From assembly GCF_965660005.1 (NCBI RefSeq), contig NZ_CBFHYF010000014.1, forward strand, positions 1 through 40,126: a DNA stretch of 40,126 bases. Reading direction: 5' to 3'. Source of the DNA: Porticoccus sp965660005. GTDB taxonomy: Bacteria > Pseudomonadota > Gammaproteobacteria > Pseudomonadales > Porticoccaceae. The position numbers were made by a program, and so were the translations under genes. Shown one piece after another: positions 31,272 through 40,126 of the stretch (position 1 is its first letter; every line of letters starts with the position of its first letter). The notes under the pieces are model-generated. The model did no database searches. It was not told where the DNA came from and was given only the letters and a program-made list of their open reading frames with translations.

Positions 31272-32348
31272 ATGAGACATTCATCCAAACTTCATATTGC
31301 CAGCGATTCTGATCACCGAAATGTTGTGGAGCAGCATCTCAGTCTATTGCACGATGAACCCCGCTACACAGCGGAGGAAGAGGCGGTATACCGGACTTCG
31401 ATCAAGCGCCTGTTGAAGGAACGAAATGCCGTTATCGTGGCCCATTACTACACGGATCCGGTCATTCAGTCTTTGGCTGAAGAAACGGGTGGGCTGGTGT
31501 CGGATTCTCTGGAAATGGCCCGCTTTGGTCATGCGCATGCGGCTTCCACGCTGATTGTGGCAGGTGTCAGGTTTATGGGTGAAACTGCCAAAATTCTGAC
31601 CCCGGATAAAACGGTATTGATGCCCACTCTGGAGGCCACCTGTTCTCTGGATATTGGTTGCCCCGCTGATGATTTCAGTCGTTTCTGTGACGAAAACCCA
31701 GATCGTACCGCGGTGGTCTATGCGAATACTTCAGCGGCAGTGAAGGCGCGTGCCGACTGGGTAGTGACGTCGAGTATTGCGCTGGATGTGGTGGATTATC
31801 TGGACAGCTGTGGTGAAAAGATTCTTTGGGCACCTGATAAGTATCTCGGTAGCTACGTGCAGAAAAAAACCGGCGCGGATATGCTGTTGTGGGATGGCAG
31901 CTGTATTGTGCATGAAGAATTCAAGGCCCTGGGGGTGCTGAGTCTCAAGCAGCTGTACCCCGATGCCGCCATTCTGGTCCACCCGGAGTCCCCGGAGTCC
32001 ATGGTGGCGATTGCCGATGTGGTGGGTTCTACCTCACAGCTGATCAAGGCTGCCCAGACTCTGCCCAACAGGCAAATGATTGTAGCTACGGATAGCGGTA
32101 TCTTTTACAAAATGCAGCAGGCGGCACCGGACAAAGAGCTGATTATTGCACCCACTGCCGGTGAAGGGGCCACTTGCCGGAGCTGTGCCCACTGTCCCTG
32201 GATGGCAATGAATCATTTGCAGAACCTGATGGAGTCCCTTGAGTGCGGCACCAACGAAATTAAGGTGGATGCAGAGGTTGGGCATCGCGCAATGGTGTCA
32301 CTGCAACGTATGCTGGCCTTTCGTGAGCAGCAATTGGCTACGTCGTAG
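31272..32348 (+). CDS. nadA: Quinolinate synthase NadA
   Basis: NadA condenses iminoaspartate (from NadB) with dihydroxyacetone phosphate to make quinolinate, in NAD synthesis. From the ATG at 31272 it has 358 residues, close to E. coli NadA (347). The three cysteines for the oxygen-sensitive [4Fe-4S] cluster are seen: Cys124 in EATCSLDIGCP, one in WDGSCIVHEEF and one in CRSCAHCPWM. IVAHYYTDPVIQ near residue 55 and GVRFMGETAKIL are further marks. The frame is open upstream to 31209, but the ATG at 31272 follows the promoter and fits the family. It marks the return to the conserved backbone after the signalling region. Confidence 0.96.
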   Translation: MRHSSKLHIASDSDHRNVVEQHLSLLHDEPRYTAEEEAVYRTSIKRLLKERNAVIVAHYYTDPVIQSLAEETGGLVSDSLEMARFGHAHAASTLIVAGVRFMGETAKILTPDKTVLMPTLEATCSLDIGCPADDFSRFCDENPDRTAVVYANTSAAVKARADWVVTSSIALDVVDYLDSCGEKILWAPDKYLGSYVQKKTGADMLLWDGSCIVHEEFKALGVLSLKQLYPDAAILVHPESPESMVAIADVVGSTSQLIKAAQTLPNRQMIVATDSGIFYKMQQAAPDKELIIAPTAGEGATCRSCAHCPWMAMNHLQNLMESLECGTNEIKVDAEVGHRAMVSLQRMLAFREQQLATS

Positions 32349-32398
32349 CTGTCCACAGGTTTGGGCGGGCCGGACCATATGAGCCGTAGCTGAGAGGT

Positions 32399-33865
32399 CT
32401 AGAAGTTTTTCATCTTCTCCTGCAAATCGGCCAGATCCCTCAACTGCTGGTCAATGATGGCGGTTTCCTGATAATCGTGTACCAGAAGCTTTCTGGCATA
32501 ACCCAGTTGATCCTTGGCCTTATCAAATACGCCATTGAGAATAAAGTATTGTGCCCGGGCTTTGTGTACCCCGGCGATATCGCCGGCCAGACCACTGACT
32601 TCCGCCAGTTGAAACCAGACATAGGGTCGGTCGGGGTAGTGCTCAGTCAGCTCTTCAAGCACTTTTTCAGACTCGGTAAACTGGTTGGCCTTGAGGTAAA
32701 CTTCGGCCAGCATCATTCTGAGCGCATAGCTTCTTGAGTTGTGGCGTAACAGATTCTGCGCCTTCTCAATGGCCGAAATATATTTTCCTTCCCGACGTTC
32801 AATTTCAATATCGGCCAGTAAATAGGTCAGCCTGTCGGGTGATGTGCCGATTAACTGGTGGAGATTTTTCCTGGCGTCATTGAAGTTGCTGAGACCCATG
32901 TGGGCCAGCACCAGACCGTAACGGGAGGCGTCCTTGCTGAGGCTGTCCCCGTCCAGCTCACTGGTGAAACGGTTGAGGGATGCCGCTGCATTTTTTTCGA
33001 TAGCGACCAATGCCCGGACGCGCATCAGGTGATATTCAACATTATCGGAATAATGCTGCAGTGGAAATTGACTGGCGCGGTTTTTGGCGTCGGCGACACG
33101 GTTCTCCGTCAGTGGGTGAGTCAGTAGAAATTCCGGGGGTTTGCTGCCGGTGTAGCGGGTTGCCTGCAGCATTTGTTCGAACATGGCAGGCACTCCTTTC
33201 GGGTCCATTCCCGCTGCATAAATTGTCTGGATACCGAGTCGGTCGGCCTCCTGCTCATTCTGGCGGCTGTATCGCATGGCGTTTTCCATGCTGTGCGCCT
33301 GGCTGGCAGTCATCGCCGCCATCCCGGCATCGCCGCCTACGGTGGCAGCAAGTACAAGACTGGCCAGCATGGCGGCCATTGTGGTGGTAGCGTTCTTGCG
33401 TTGTTGCTCGACCCGCCGGGCAAAATGCCGTTGGCTCAGGTGGGCCAGTTCGTGGGCCAGTACGGAAGCGATTTGGTGTTCCGTTTTGGCGTAGCGGAAT
33501 AATCCCGTATGCACGCCAATAACCCCACCGGGAACGGCGAAGGCGTTCATTGATGGATTGTTGATCGTCACCAGCGACAGGCGGTGATCCTTTAATTCAC
33601 TGTGGGAGGCGAGTTTGTAGAGTAGCTCCTCCAGATAGTCATAGAGTTGAGGGTCGTTGTATTCGGAGATCCTGCTGCGGTAGGCCCGCAGCCAGGCCTG
33701 GCCGAGCTCAAACTCCTGCTGCTGTGAGATAATGGCCGAGGCGGTGTCGCCCAATGACGGCAACTCAATATTGGCACTGTGAACAGGGGCTATGAGTAGT
33801 GCTGTCAGGGCCAGCCGATTTAAAAAAAACATGATGGAGCGTTTGTGCACTGCTTGAACATCCAT
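32399..33865 (-). CDS. bepA: Periplasmic M48 metalloprotease with TPRs (BepA-like)
   Basis: BepA (YfgC) is a periplasmic zinc protease and chaperone that degrades or helps fold outer-membrane proteins such as LptD. The 488 residues comprise a signal peptide (MFFLNRLALTALLIAPVHSA from Met12), an M48 domain with zinc site HELAH (138-142) and the third ligand Glu206 in NEQEADRLG, and TPR repeats from about 290 to the end. The first ATG is 33865; the ATG at 33832 would put the signal peptide at the N-terminus and may be the real start. No strong ribosome site is seen at either. It converges with nadA and diverges from the permease gene. Confidence 0.9.
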   Translation of the reverse strand: MDVQAVHKRSIMFFLNRLALTALLIAPVHSANIELPSLGDTASAIISQQQEFELGQAWLRAYRSRISEYNDPQLYDYLEELLYKLASHSELKDHRLSLVTINNPSMNAFAVPGGVIGVHTGLFRYAKTEHQIASVLAHELAHLSQRHFARRVEQQRKNATTTMAAMLASLVLAATVGGDAGMAAMTASQAHSMENAMRYSRQNEQEADRLGIQTIYAAGMDPKGVPAMFEQMLQATRYTGSKPPEFLLTHPLTENRVADAKNRASQFPLQHYSDNVEYHLMRVRALVAIEKNAAASLNRFTSELDGDSLSKDASRYGLVLAHMGLSNFNDARKNLHQLIGTSPDRLTYLLADIEIERREGKYISAIEKAQNLLRHNSRSYALRMMLAEVYLKANQFTESEKVLEELTEHYPDRPYVWFQLAEVSGLAGDIAGVHKARAQYFILNGVFDKAKDQLGYARKLLVHDYQETAIIDQQLRDLADLQEKMKNF

Positions 33866-34041
33866 TGATGGGTGAAAGGGGTAACAATTTCTCTGGATAG
33901 TAACGTAACTCTATGACCTAATTCATGCGGATTCGTGCGTTTTAGCCTGAAAATCCGGTTACTCCGGAAGGGACTTCAACAGTCCTTGATGCATTGGCAG
34001 CGATTTCGTAACCTGATTAATTGTCCTGACGGGAAAATGTT

Positions 34042-35112
34042 ATGTGGAAAGTGCTTGGCACCTGGGTCGACCGGTACTTTGGCGAAGAGGAGGCAGTGTT
34101 GCTGGCCCTGATGCTGGCCATCGCGCTGGTCGTTATGGTCGCCTTTGGTCAGATTCTGGGTCCTTTTGTGGCCGCGATCATTTTTGCATTCCTGCTTCAG
34201 GGTAGCGTCAATCGCCTGATTAAATGGAAGGTGCCCCGCCTGGTTGCCGTGATATTGGTGTTCCTGCTGTTCGTCGGAGTTTTCCTCACGATCCTGATCG
34301 TGGTGTTGCCGTTGATCGGGCGCCAGGCCGCCAACCTTGCCAGTGAAATTCCGGACATGATCCGGCACTGGCAAAGTGTGCTGCTGTTGCTTCCAGAACA
34401 GTATCCTCATCTGATTTCAGAGGCTCAGCTGAAAGAGTTGTTGAGTCAGGCGTCCAAAGAAGTGGCAGGTATGGCGGAACGGCTGGTGAGTTTTTCCTTC
34501 AGCACGTTCCCCAGCCTGGTGATCATGATGGTCTATCTGGTGCTGGTTCCGCTGCTGATTTTCTTCATGCTGAAAGACAAGGATGAATTGTTGGATATGC
34601 TCTCATCGATGCTGCCCCAGGAACGCCCTGTCATGTGGAAAATCTGGCATGAGATGAATCTGCAAATGGCCAATTATGTACGTGGCAAGGCCATTGAAAT
34701 AGTGGTGGTTGGGTTGGTCGGCTACGTCTTCTTTCTTTTCATGGGGTTGCAATATGCTGCGCTGCTTGGACTCCTAGTGGGGTTGTCCGTAGTAATACCC
34801 TATATCGGTGCGACGATTGTCACCTTTCCGATTGCCGCAGTGGGTTATTTCCAATGGGGGATTGGTCCGGAGCTCCTCTGGCTGATGGTGGGTTACGGGA
34901 TCATTCAGGCTCTGGATGGTAACGTGCTGGTGCCACTATTGTTTTCGGAAGCCGTCAACCTTCATCCCATTGCAATTATTCTCGCCGTTCTGGTGTTTGG
35001 GGGTCTGTGGGGGTTCTGGGGGGTATTCTTTGCCATTCCTCTCGCAACCCTGGTCAAGGCGCTTTATAACGCTTGGCCGCGAACTGATCTGCCGAATACG
35101 TTGTCGGAGTAA
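34042..35112 (+). CDS. AI-2E family transporter (PerM-like permease)
   Basis: A 356-residue inner-membrane protein with about eight membrane segments: two at about 17-55, two around 65-95, then a periplasmic or cytoplasmic stretch, and four in 145-335 (SLVIMMVYLVLVPLLIFFML, VGLVGYVFFLFMGLQYAALL, ELLWLMVGYGIIQALDGNVL, AIILAVLVFGGLWGFWGVFF). The motif GYGIIQALDGNVLVPLLFSE matches the conserved PerM/AI-2E region. Family members have been linked to autoinducer-2 export (TqsA) and sodium-proton exchange; for PerM the substrate is not settled. Next to a BepA-like gene, PerM has the same neighbour in E. coli (perM-bepA divergent). Confidence 0.9.
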   Translation: MWKVLGTWVDRYFGEEEAVLLALMLAIALVVMVAFGQILGPFVAAIIFAFLLQGSVNRLIKWKVPRLVAVILVFLLFVGVFLTILIVVLPLIGRQAANLASEIPDMIRHWQSVLLLLPEQYPHLISEAQLKELLSQASKEVAGMAERLVSFSFSTFPSLVIMMVYLVLVPLLIFFMLKDKDELLDMLSSMLPQERPVMWKIWHEMNLQMANYVRGKAIEIVVVGLVGYVFFLFMGLQYAALLGLLVGLSVVIPYIGATIVTFPIAAVGYFQWGIGPELLWLMVGYGIIQALDGNVLVPLLFSEAVNLHPIAIILAVLVFGGLWGFWGVFFAIPLATLVKALYNAWPRTDLPNTLSE

Positions 35113-35135
35113 CTTTACCCATAAGATGGAATTTC

Positions 35136-37958
35136 ATGAAAAGACTTGTTGTTGTATTTATCTGTCTGTTTTTTGTCGCCGGAGCCTACAGTGAGGCGAC
35201 TGCTTCTTCCCGCCAGCCTGCCAACGATGTTGTTCACAGCGAAAATGATCAGTCTGCCTATCGCTATCTGAGATTGGCCAATGAACTTCAGGTCTTGCTT
35301 GTCTCCGATCCCGGTGCTGACAAGGCTGCGGCGGCGCTGGATGTCTTTGTGGGCAGTTCGCATGACCCTGTACAGCGTCAGGGTCTGGCACATTTTCTGG
35401 AACACATGCTTTTTCTCGGCACGGACAAATACCCTGAGCCCGATGAGTATCAGGCGTTTATCGGCCAACACGGTGGGCAACACAATGCCTACACGTCTTT
35501 CGAACACACCAACTATTTTTTTGATATTGATTCGGCGCATTTTGAGCCGGCCCTGGATCGTTTTTCCCGTTTTTTTGTCGCGCCACTATTCAATGCAGAT
35601 TACGTAGAGCGTGAAAAGAATGCAGTACATTCAGAGTACAAGGCGCGGATCAAGGATGATTATCGCGGCCAGATGGATGTCTACAGCCAGGTCGTCAATC
35701 CAGCGCATCCGGCAGCCAAGTTCAGTGTGGGTAATCTGGATACCCTGGCCGATGAAAAAGGCCGGCTGCGACAGGACCTGCTCTCCTTTTACAAGGCTCA
35801 CTACTCCGCCAACCGCATGGCCCTGGTGGTTTTGGCGCCGCAGCCACTGGATCAGCTGGAAGCCATGGTCAAAGAGCGTTTCACTGCAGTGCCCAATCAC
35901 GCCAGTCAGCAACCGGTGCATGGCAAACCGCTATTGAAGCCGGGCGAAGCGCCTAAGCTGGTCTCAGTGCAGCCCGTTCGCGAGATGCGGGAGCTGTCCC
36001 TCACCTTTCCCCTGCCGGCTGTGGATCAATACCAGCGGGAACAGCCGCTCTCCTACCTTGGTAATCTGATCGGTCATGAGGGTAAGGGAAGTCTGTTGTG
36101 GCTGTTGAAAAACAAGGGTTGGGCCGAAAGCCTGCGGGCGGGACAGGGTATTTCCGATACCAGTGGCAGTAGCTTCAGTATCACTGTTGGTCTGACAGCA
36201 GATGGTTATGCGAACTGGCAACAGGTGTTGTCGCTGGTATTCCGTCAGATCGCGCTGGTTGCGGATGAGGGTATTGCCCAGTGGCGTTTTGACGAGCAGG
36301 GCGCGCTGGCAGACATGCAGTTTCGCTACATGGAACAGGACGATCCGGTGCACCGGGTCAGCCGTCTGGCCAACCGTCTCCACCAATATCCCCATACCGA
36401 GGTAATCCGGGGGCCGTATCGCATGGATCGCTTTGATGCCGGGCTGATCGCTGACATGACATCCCGCATGACAGAGAAAAATGCCATGGTTCTGCTGGCT
36501 GCCCCGGAAGTCGAAACGGATAAAATGACGGTTCTCTACCAGGTGCCTTACAAAGTTGAACCGCTGCCGGAACTAGCTGTGATTTCCGCAGCTGTCGACT
36601 TGAAGTTGCCTGGAAAAAATCCTTTTATCCCCGAGCGCTTTTCGCTGAAACACGCTGAAAAAGTCGCTGAACCAGGGCTGGCCAAGCTATTGGTCAAACA
36701 CCCCGGATACCGGCTTTGGTACTATGCCGATCATTTTTACCAGGTGCCCAAGGCACAGCTTTATGTGGCGGTTAAGACCCCTGCAGTGGAAGGGGTGGGC
36801 AATGCGACAATGATGGATTTGTACCTGCGCGCAGTTGAGCGTTCGCTCAATGAAGTTAGCTATGAAGCTGCTTTGGCCGGCTTACGCTATGGCATCAATC
36901 GTCGCCCAGATGGGCTGGGTTTTATGATCAGCGGATTTGATGACAAGCTTGCAGTGTTATCTGCAGCCGTGGTGGATACGTTGCAATCCCCTGACCTCAC
37001 TGATGAGCGGCTTGAGCTGTTGCGTCAGGAGTTGATTCGAAAATGGCGCAATAGCAGTCAGGATACGCCCTACATCCAGCTGATGCGTGAAACCGGTCTG
37101 TTGCTCAATACCACTGCCTGGCAGCCAACGCGATTGGCAGATGAGTTGGAAAAGCTTGATTTTAACGTTTTCCGGCAGTATGCAAAGACGATCTTTGATG
37201 GGGCTTCGCTGGAGTTGCTGGCAAGCGGTAATTTGCAAACGGAAGAGGTAAAAGCGCTGGCGCAATCTCTAGCTGGCCAGTTGGCATCGGGGGATCCGGC
37301 AGGGTGGTTGCCCAGGGGGATTACCCGGGTGCCCCCGGGGGAAAAAATCAAAGTGCCCATGTCCATTCCGCACAAGGACGCAGGAATCCTCCGTTATTAC
37401 CAGGGTCGTGATGATACGGTAGCAGAAACGGCCCGGTTCATGTTTCTGCGACAACTGGTCAAGTCTCCCTTCTTTCACGAACTGCGCACAGAGCAACAGT
37501 TGGGTTATGTGGTTGCGGCGGTGGATCAGAGTCTGGATCGGGTGCCGGGTTTTGGGTTGCTGGTACAGTCCCCGTCTGCGCCCATAGCCCGGCTGCAGCA
37601 GGCTATCGACCAGTTTCTTGAGACCTTTGCCGATCAGCTGGCGAAAATGCCCGCCGATGAATTTGAGCGCCACCGCGCCTCTATCCTCACCAGTTTGACG
37701 GAGAGACCAAAAAGCCTTGCTGAGCAGAGTGGACGTTTCTGGGGTAGCATTGATCTGAGGGATTACCAGTTTGATTTGCGTCAACAGTTGATCGCCGAGG
37801 TCAAGGATCTGACGCACGCACAAATGCAGGAGGTCTACCGAGAGGTTGTTGTTACAGCCGGATTTTCAATGCAGGTTGATACTTCGGCAGCCAGCTTCAT
37901 GTCGGGAACAGGTTTGACCGAAGAGCGAGATGCCTATCAACTGCCGGATGAAATGTAG
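35136..37958 (+). CDS. Insulinase-like M16 metalloprotease (PtrA/pitrilysin-like)
   Basis: A 940-residue periplasmic zinc protease. A signal peptide covers about 1-22 (MKRLVVVFICLFFVAGAYSE). The inverted zinc motif HFLEH (His86, Glu89, His90) and Glu167 in NAVHSEY are the M16A metal site, 77 residues apart as expected; FLGTDKYPEPDEYQ and SFEHTNYFFDID are typical of insulysin/pitrilysin. Four M16 domains follow; the last part has the FFHELRTEQQLGYVV segment. It degrades small proteins and peptides in the periplasm. It begins 23 bases after the permease gene and may share its transcript. Length agrees with E. coli PtrA (962). Confidence 0.95.
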   Translation: MKRLVVVFICLFFVAGAYSEATASSRQPANDVVHSENDQSAYRYLRLANELQVLLVSDPGADKAAAALDVFVGSSHDPVQRQGLAHFLEHMLFLGTDKYPEPDEYQAFIGQHGGQHNAYTSFEHTNYFFDIDSAHFEPALDRFSRFFVAPLFNADYVEREKNAVHSEYKARIKDDYRGQMDVYSQVVNPAHPAAKFSVGNLDTLADEKGRLRQDLLSFYKAHYSANRMALVVLAPQPLDQLEAMVKERFTAVPNHASQQPVHGKPLLKPGEAPKLVSVQPVREMRELSLTFPLPAVDQYQREQPLSYLGNLIGHEGKGSLLWLLKNKGWAESLRAGQGISDTSGSSFSITVGLTADGYANWQQVLSLVFRQIALVADEGIAQWRFDEQGALADMQFRYMEQDDPVHRVSRLANRLHQYPHTEVIRGPYRMDRFDAGLIADMTSRMTEKNAMVLLAAPEVETDKMTVLYQVPYKVEPLPELAVISAAVDLKLPGKNPFIPERFSLKHAEKVAEPGLAKLLVKHPGYRLWYYADHFYQVPKAQLYVAVKTPAVEGVGNATMMDLYLRAVERSLNEVSYEAALAGLRYGINRRPDGLGFMISGFDDKLAVLSAAVVDTLQSPDLTDERLELLRQELIRKWRNSSQDTPYIQLMRETGLLLNTTAWQPTRLADELEKLDFNVFRQYAKTIFDGASLELLASGNLQTEEVKALAQSLAGQLASGDPAGWLPRGITRVPPGEKIKVPMSIPHKDAGILRYYQGRDDTVAETARFMFLRQLVKSPFFHELRTEQQLGYVVAAVDQSLDRVPGFGLLVQSPSAPIARLQQAIDQFLETFADQLAKMPADEFERHRASILTSLTERPKSLAEQSGRFWGSIDLRDYQFDLRQQLIAEVKDLTHAQMQEVYREVVVTAGFSMQVDTSAASFMSGTGLTEERDAYQLPDEM

Positions 37959-38190
37959 TAAAACTATTTATTTTCACTCTCCGATTATTTTTTATAATAT
38001 GTTTTATATCAAGTAATTATATTTTTTTATAGAGGGGTTTCGATTTTTTTCCGTTCAAGTTTTTTGTTGAATAAGTATTATTTGGTAGATAAACTACACA
38101 GATAAACTTGATAGTCCGGTAAACAGTTACTGTGTTGCCCTAACCATCAAATTGCCAGCCATCGTCGAAAAAGAAAGGTAGGTAGCGATC
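37959..38190. other. AT-rich upstream region of aceE
   Basis: This 232-base region is strongly AT-rich in its first half (runs of T and A at 37970-38060). I see no terminator hairpin for the M16 gene and no match to the PdhR site AATTGGT-N3-ACCAATT. Possible promoter elements are too weak to place. An AAAGAAAGGTAGG stretch before the aceE ATG gives the ribosome site. Confidence 0.4.
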
Positions 38191-40126
38191 ATGCAAGATG
38201 ATATGGATCCCATTGAAACGCGGGAGTGGCTTGAATCGCTGGATTCCGTATTGAAGTTTCAGGGGCCGGAGCGAGCGGCATATCTACTGCAAAAACTGCT
38301 CGATCGAGCGACTGCCACTGGGGTGGGCATGCCACCGGCGATCGTTACACCCTACAGAAATACGATCCCGGTGGTCCGTGAAAAACGCATGCCCGGTGAC
38401 CTGTTCATGGAGCGCCGGATTCGCTCGATCATCCGCTGGAATGCACTGGCTATGGTGATGAGGGCCAACAAAGATCCCGATGAGGGTATTGGTGGGCATA
38501 TTGCTTCCTTCGCTTCGTCGGCTACGCTTTACGATATTGGTTTTAATTATTTTTTTCGGGGTAATCAGGGAGAGGAGCAGGGCGACCTGATTTACTTTCA
38601 GGGCCATAGTGCGCCTGGAATTTATGCCCGTTCCTACCTCGAAGGGCGTTTCGATGAAGATACCCTGGATAATTTTCGGCGAGAGGTGGATGGCAAGGGG
38701 CTCTCCTCTTACCCGCATCCCTGGCTGATGCCCGATTATTGGCAATTTCCCACGGTTTCAATGGGGCTTGGTCCCCTGCAGGCGATATATCAGGCGCACG
38801 TGATGCGCTACATGTCCGCTCGAGGGATGTCTCCGCGCGGTGATCGAAAGGTATGGGCATTTCTCGGTGATGGCGAATGCGATGAACCGGAAACGCTCGG
38901 AGCAATATCACTTGCCGGGCGGGAGCAGCTGGAGAACCTGATCTTTGTGGTGAACTGTAATTTGCAGCGTCTGGATGGACCTGTGCGCGGCAACGGCAAG
39001 ATTATGCAGGAGCTCGAAGGGGTATTCCGCGGCGCGGGCTGGAACGTCATCAAGGTTGTATGGGGTCGGCTCTGGGATCCACTGCTCGAGAAAGACCTGA
39101 CAGGACTCTTGCAGAAGCGCATGGATGAAACCTGTGATGGCGATTACCAGAACTACAAACACAATGGTGGTGCCTATACCCGGGAACATTTTTTTGGCGC
39201 CTATCCGGAGCTGAAGTCACTGGTTGAAGACCTCAGCGACCGGGACATCATGTATTTGAATCGAGGCGGACACGATCCGTACAAGGTCTACGCAGCCTAT
39301 GCCGAGGCGATGGCCCACAAGGGCCAGCCCACTGTCATTCTGGCAAAAACGGTAAAAGGTTACGGTATGGGGGTGGGTGAAGCATCCAATGATACCCACT
39401 CTATCAAGAAGCTCGATCTGGAAGGACTCAAGTATTTCCGTGACCGTTTCGGGATTCCAGTGGCAGATGATGATCTGGAAAAGGTGCCCTATTACCGGCC
39501 ACCCGAAGACAGTCCTGAAATGATGTATATGAAGAAGCGACGCGAGTCCCTGGGGGGGGCGGTTCCCTCGCGGCGGGCTGATTTTTCGTCACTTGACGTG
39601 CCTGCGCTGGATAATTTTGAGAAGTTGCTTGAGGGCAGCGGTGATCGCAAGATATCCACCACCATGACCTTTGTTCGACAGCTCGGGATGTTGGTCAAGG
39701 ACAAGACAATCGGTGAGCGGATTGTGCCTATTGTGCCCGATGAAGCGCGCACCTTCGGTATGGAAGGCATGTTCCGTCAGTTGGGGATTTATTCCTCTGC
39801 TGGCCAGAAGTATGTGCCTCAGGATCGCGACCAGATCATGTACTACAAGGAAGACAAGCGCGGCCAGATTCTTGAGGAAGGGATTACCGAAGCCGGTGCA
39901 GTTTCCGCATGGATGGCGCTGGCAACGGCCTACAGCAATTACGATTGCCCCATGATCCCGTTCTACGTGTTCTACTCGATGTTCGGTTTTCAGCGTATAG
40001 GTGATTTTGCCTGGGCTGCGGGGGATATGCAGGCGCGGGGATTCCTGATCGGTGCGACCTCGGGGCGAACCACATTGAACGGTGAAGGTTTGCAACACCA
40101 GGATGGGCACAGCCACCTGTTGGCCA
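38191..40126 (+). CDS. aceE: Pyruvate dehydrogenase E1 component AceE (3' end outside window)
   Basis: AceE is the homodimeric, thiamine-diphosphate-dependent E1 of the pyruvate dehydrogenase complex, decarboxylating pyruvate and passing acetyl groups to the E2 lipoyl domain. The frame from the ATG at 38191 (MQDDMDPIETREWLESLDSV) stays open for 645 codons to the edge; the full protein is about 885-890. Seen are SSATLYDIGFNYFF, the ThDP/Mg motif GDGECDEPETLGA (residues about 227-239) continuing to VVNCNLQRLDGPV, TVKGYGMG, and the transketolase pyrimidine domain with TMTFVRQLGMLVKD and IVPDEARTFGMEGMF. An AGGTAGG site precedes the ATG. The aceF gene would be expected next. Confidence 0.97.
   Translation, partial: MQDDMDPIETREWLESLDSVLKFQGPERAAYLLQKLLDRATATGVGMPPAIVTPYRNTIPVVREKRMPGDLFMERRIRSIIRWNALAMVMRANKDPDEGIGGHIASFASSATLYDIGFNYFFRGNQGEEQGDLIYFQGHSAPGIYARSYLEGRFDEDTLDNFRREVDGKGLSSYPHPWLMPDYWQFPTVSMGLGPLQAIYQAHVMRYMSARGMSPRGDRKVWAFLGDGECDEPETLGAISLAGREQLENLIFVVNCNLQRLDGPVRGNGKIMQELEGVFRGAGWNVIKVVWGRLWDPLLEKDLTGLLQKRMDETCDGDYQNYKHNGGAYTREHFFGAYPELKSLVEDLSDRDIMYLNRGGHDPYKVYAAYAEAMAHKGQPTVILAKTVKGYGMGVGEASNDTHSIKKLDLEGLKYFRDRFGIPVADDDLEKVPYYRPPEDSPEMMYMKKRRESLGGAVPSRRADFSSLDVPALDNFEKLLEGSGDRKISTTMTFVRQLGMLVKDKTIGERIVPIVPDEARTFGMEGMFRQLGIYSSAGQKYVPQDRDQIMYYKEDKRGQILEEGITEAGAVSAWMALATAYSNYDCPMIPFYVFYSMFGFQRIGDFAWAAGDMQARGFLIGATSGRTTLNGEGLQHQDGHSHLLA

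Noticed and set aside
32399..33500. Plus-strand open frames opposite the M48 protease gene
   Set aside because: Cys/Arg/Trp-rich translations without domains; shadows of the real gene.
1..40126. CRISPR array
   Set aside because: No regularly spaced direct repeats with unique spacers, and no cas genes.

Overview
The window is chromosomal DNA from a gammaproteobacterium, most like the Pseudomonadales and the marine groups once called Cellvibrionales. The backbone order aspS-yebC-ruvCAB-ybgC-tolQRAB-pal-cpoB-queE-queC-tRNA-Lys, followed later by nadA and an M48 peptidase, matches the Pseudomonas layout as I remember it. By eye the base composition is a moderate mid-50s percent GC. Standard genetic code is used. 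I cannot name a genus.

Layout. 1-1417: mobile DNA. A partial IS3-family element lies inside a ParE/RelE-type toxin gene whose antitoxin is intact; then comes about 560 bases with no convincing gene. 1418-6721: tRNA-Leu(CAA), queA-tgt (queuosine), then secD-secF with their own promoter and no yajC. 6877-9516: a cold-shock gene, then a lytic transglycosylase and proS on the minus strand. 9602-13597: HIT protein, FmdB-like zinc ribbon, aspS, yebC and a small acidic-tailed protein. 13704-20920: a perfect LexA box, ruvC-ruvA-ruvB, then the cell-envelope cluster ybgC-tolQ-tolR-tolA-tolB-pal-cpoB, with a lysine/proline-rich TolA. 20987-22454: queE-queC and tRNA-Lys(TTT). 22500-31193: an accessory signalling region, partly AT-rich, between tRNA-Lys and nadA. 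31272-40126: nadA, a BepA-like M48 protease, a PerM-like permease, a large periplasmic M16 protease, and the 5' two thirds or so of aceE.

The most interesting part is the signalling region. It encodes a PAS-histidine kinase-receiver hybrid, an unknown 114-residue protein, an OmpR-type regulator overlapping an HPt gene, a REC-EAL c-di-GMP phosphodiesterase, a type IV pilin-like protein lacking the prepilin processing residues, and a GAF-PAS-GAF-kinase-REC hybrid broken by two in-frame stops and one frameshift. Two matching direct repeats, GTTACAAA-N2-GTTACAAA (10-base period, as OmpR-type regulators often prefer), lie upstream of the 114-residue gene and of the pilin-like gene. My inference is a local phosphorelay (hybrid kinase to HPt to OmpR-type regulator, perhaps also to REC-EAL) controlling two small proteins. 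A PhnD-like gene fragment antisense to the end of the REC-EAL gene, and the broken kinase, show that this region has been rearranged and is decaying.
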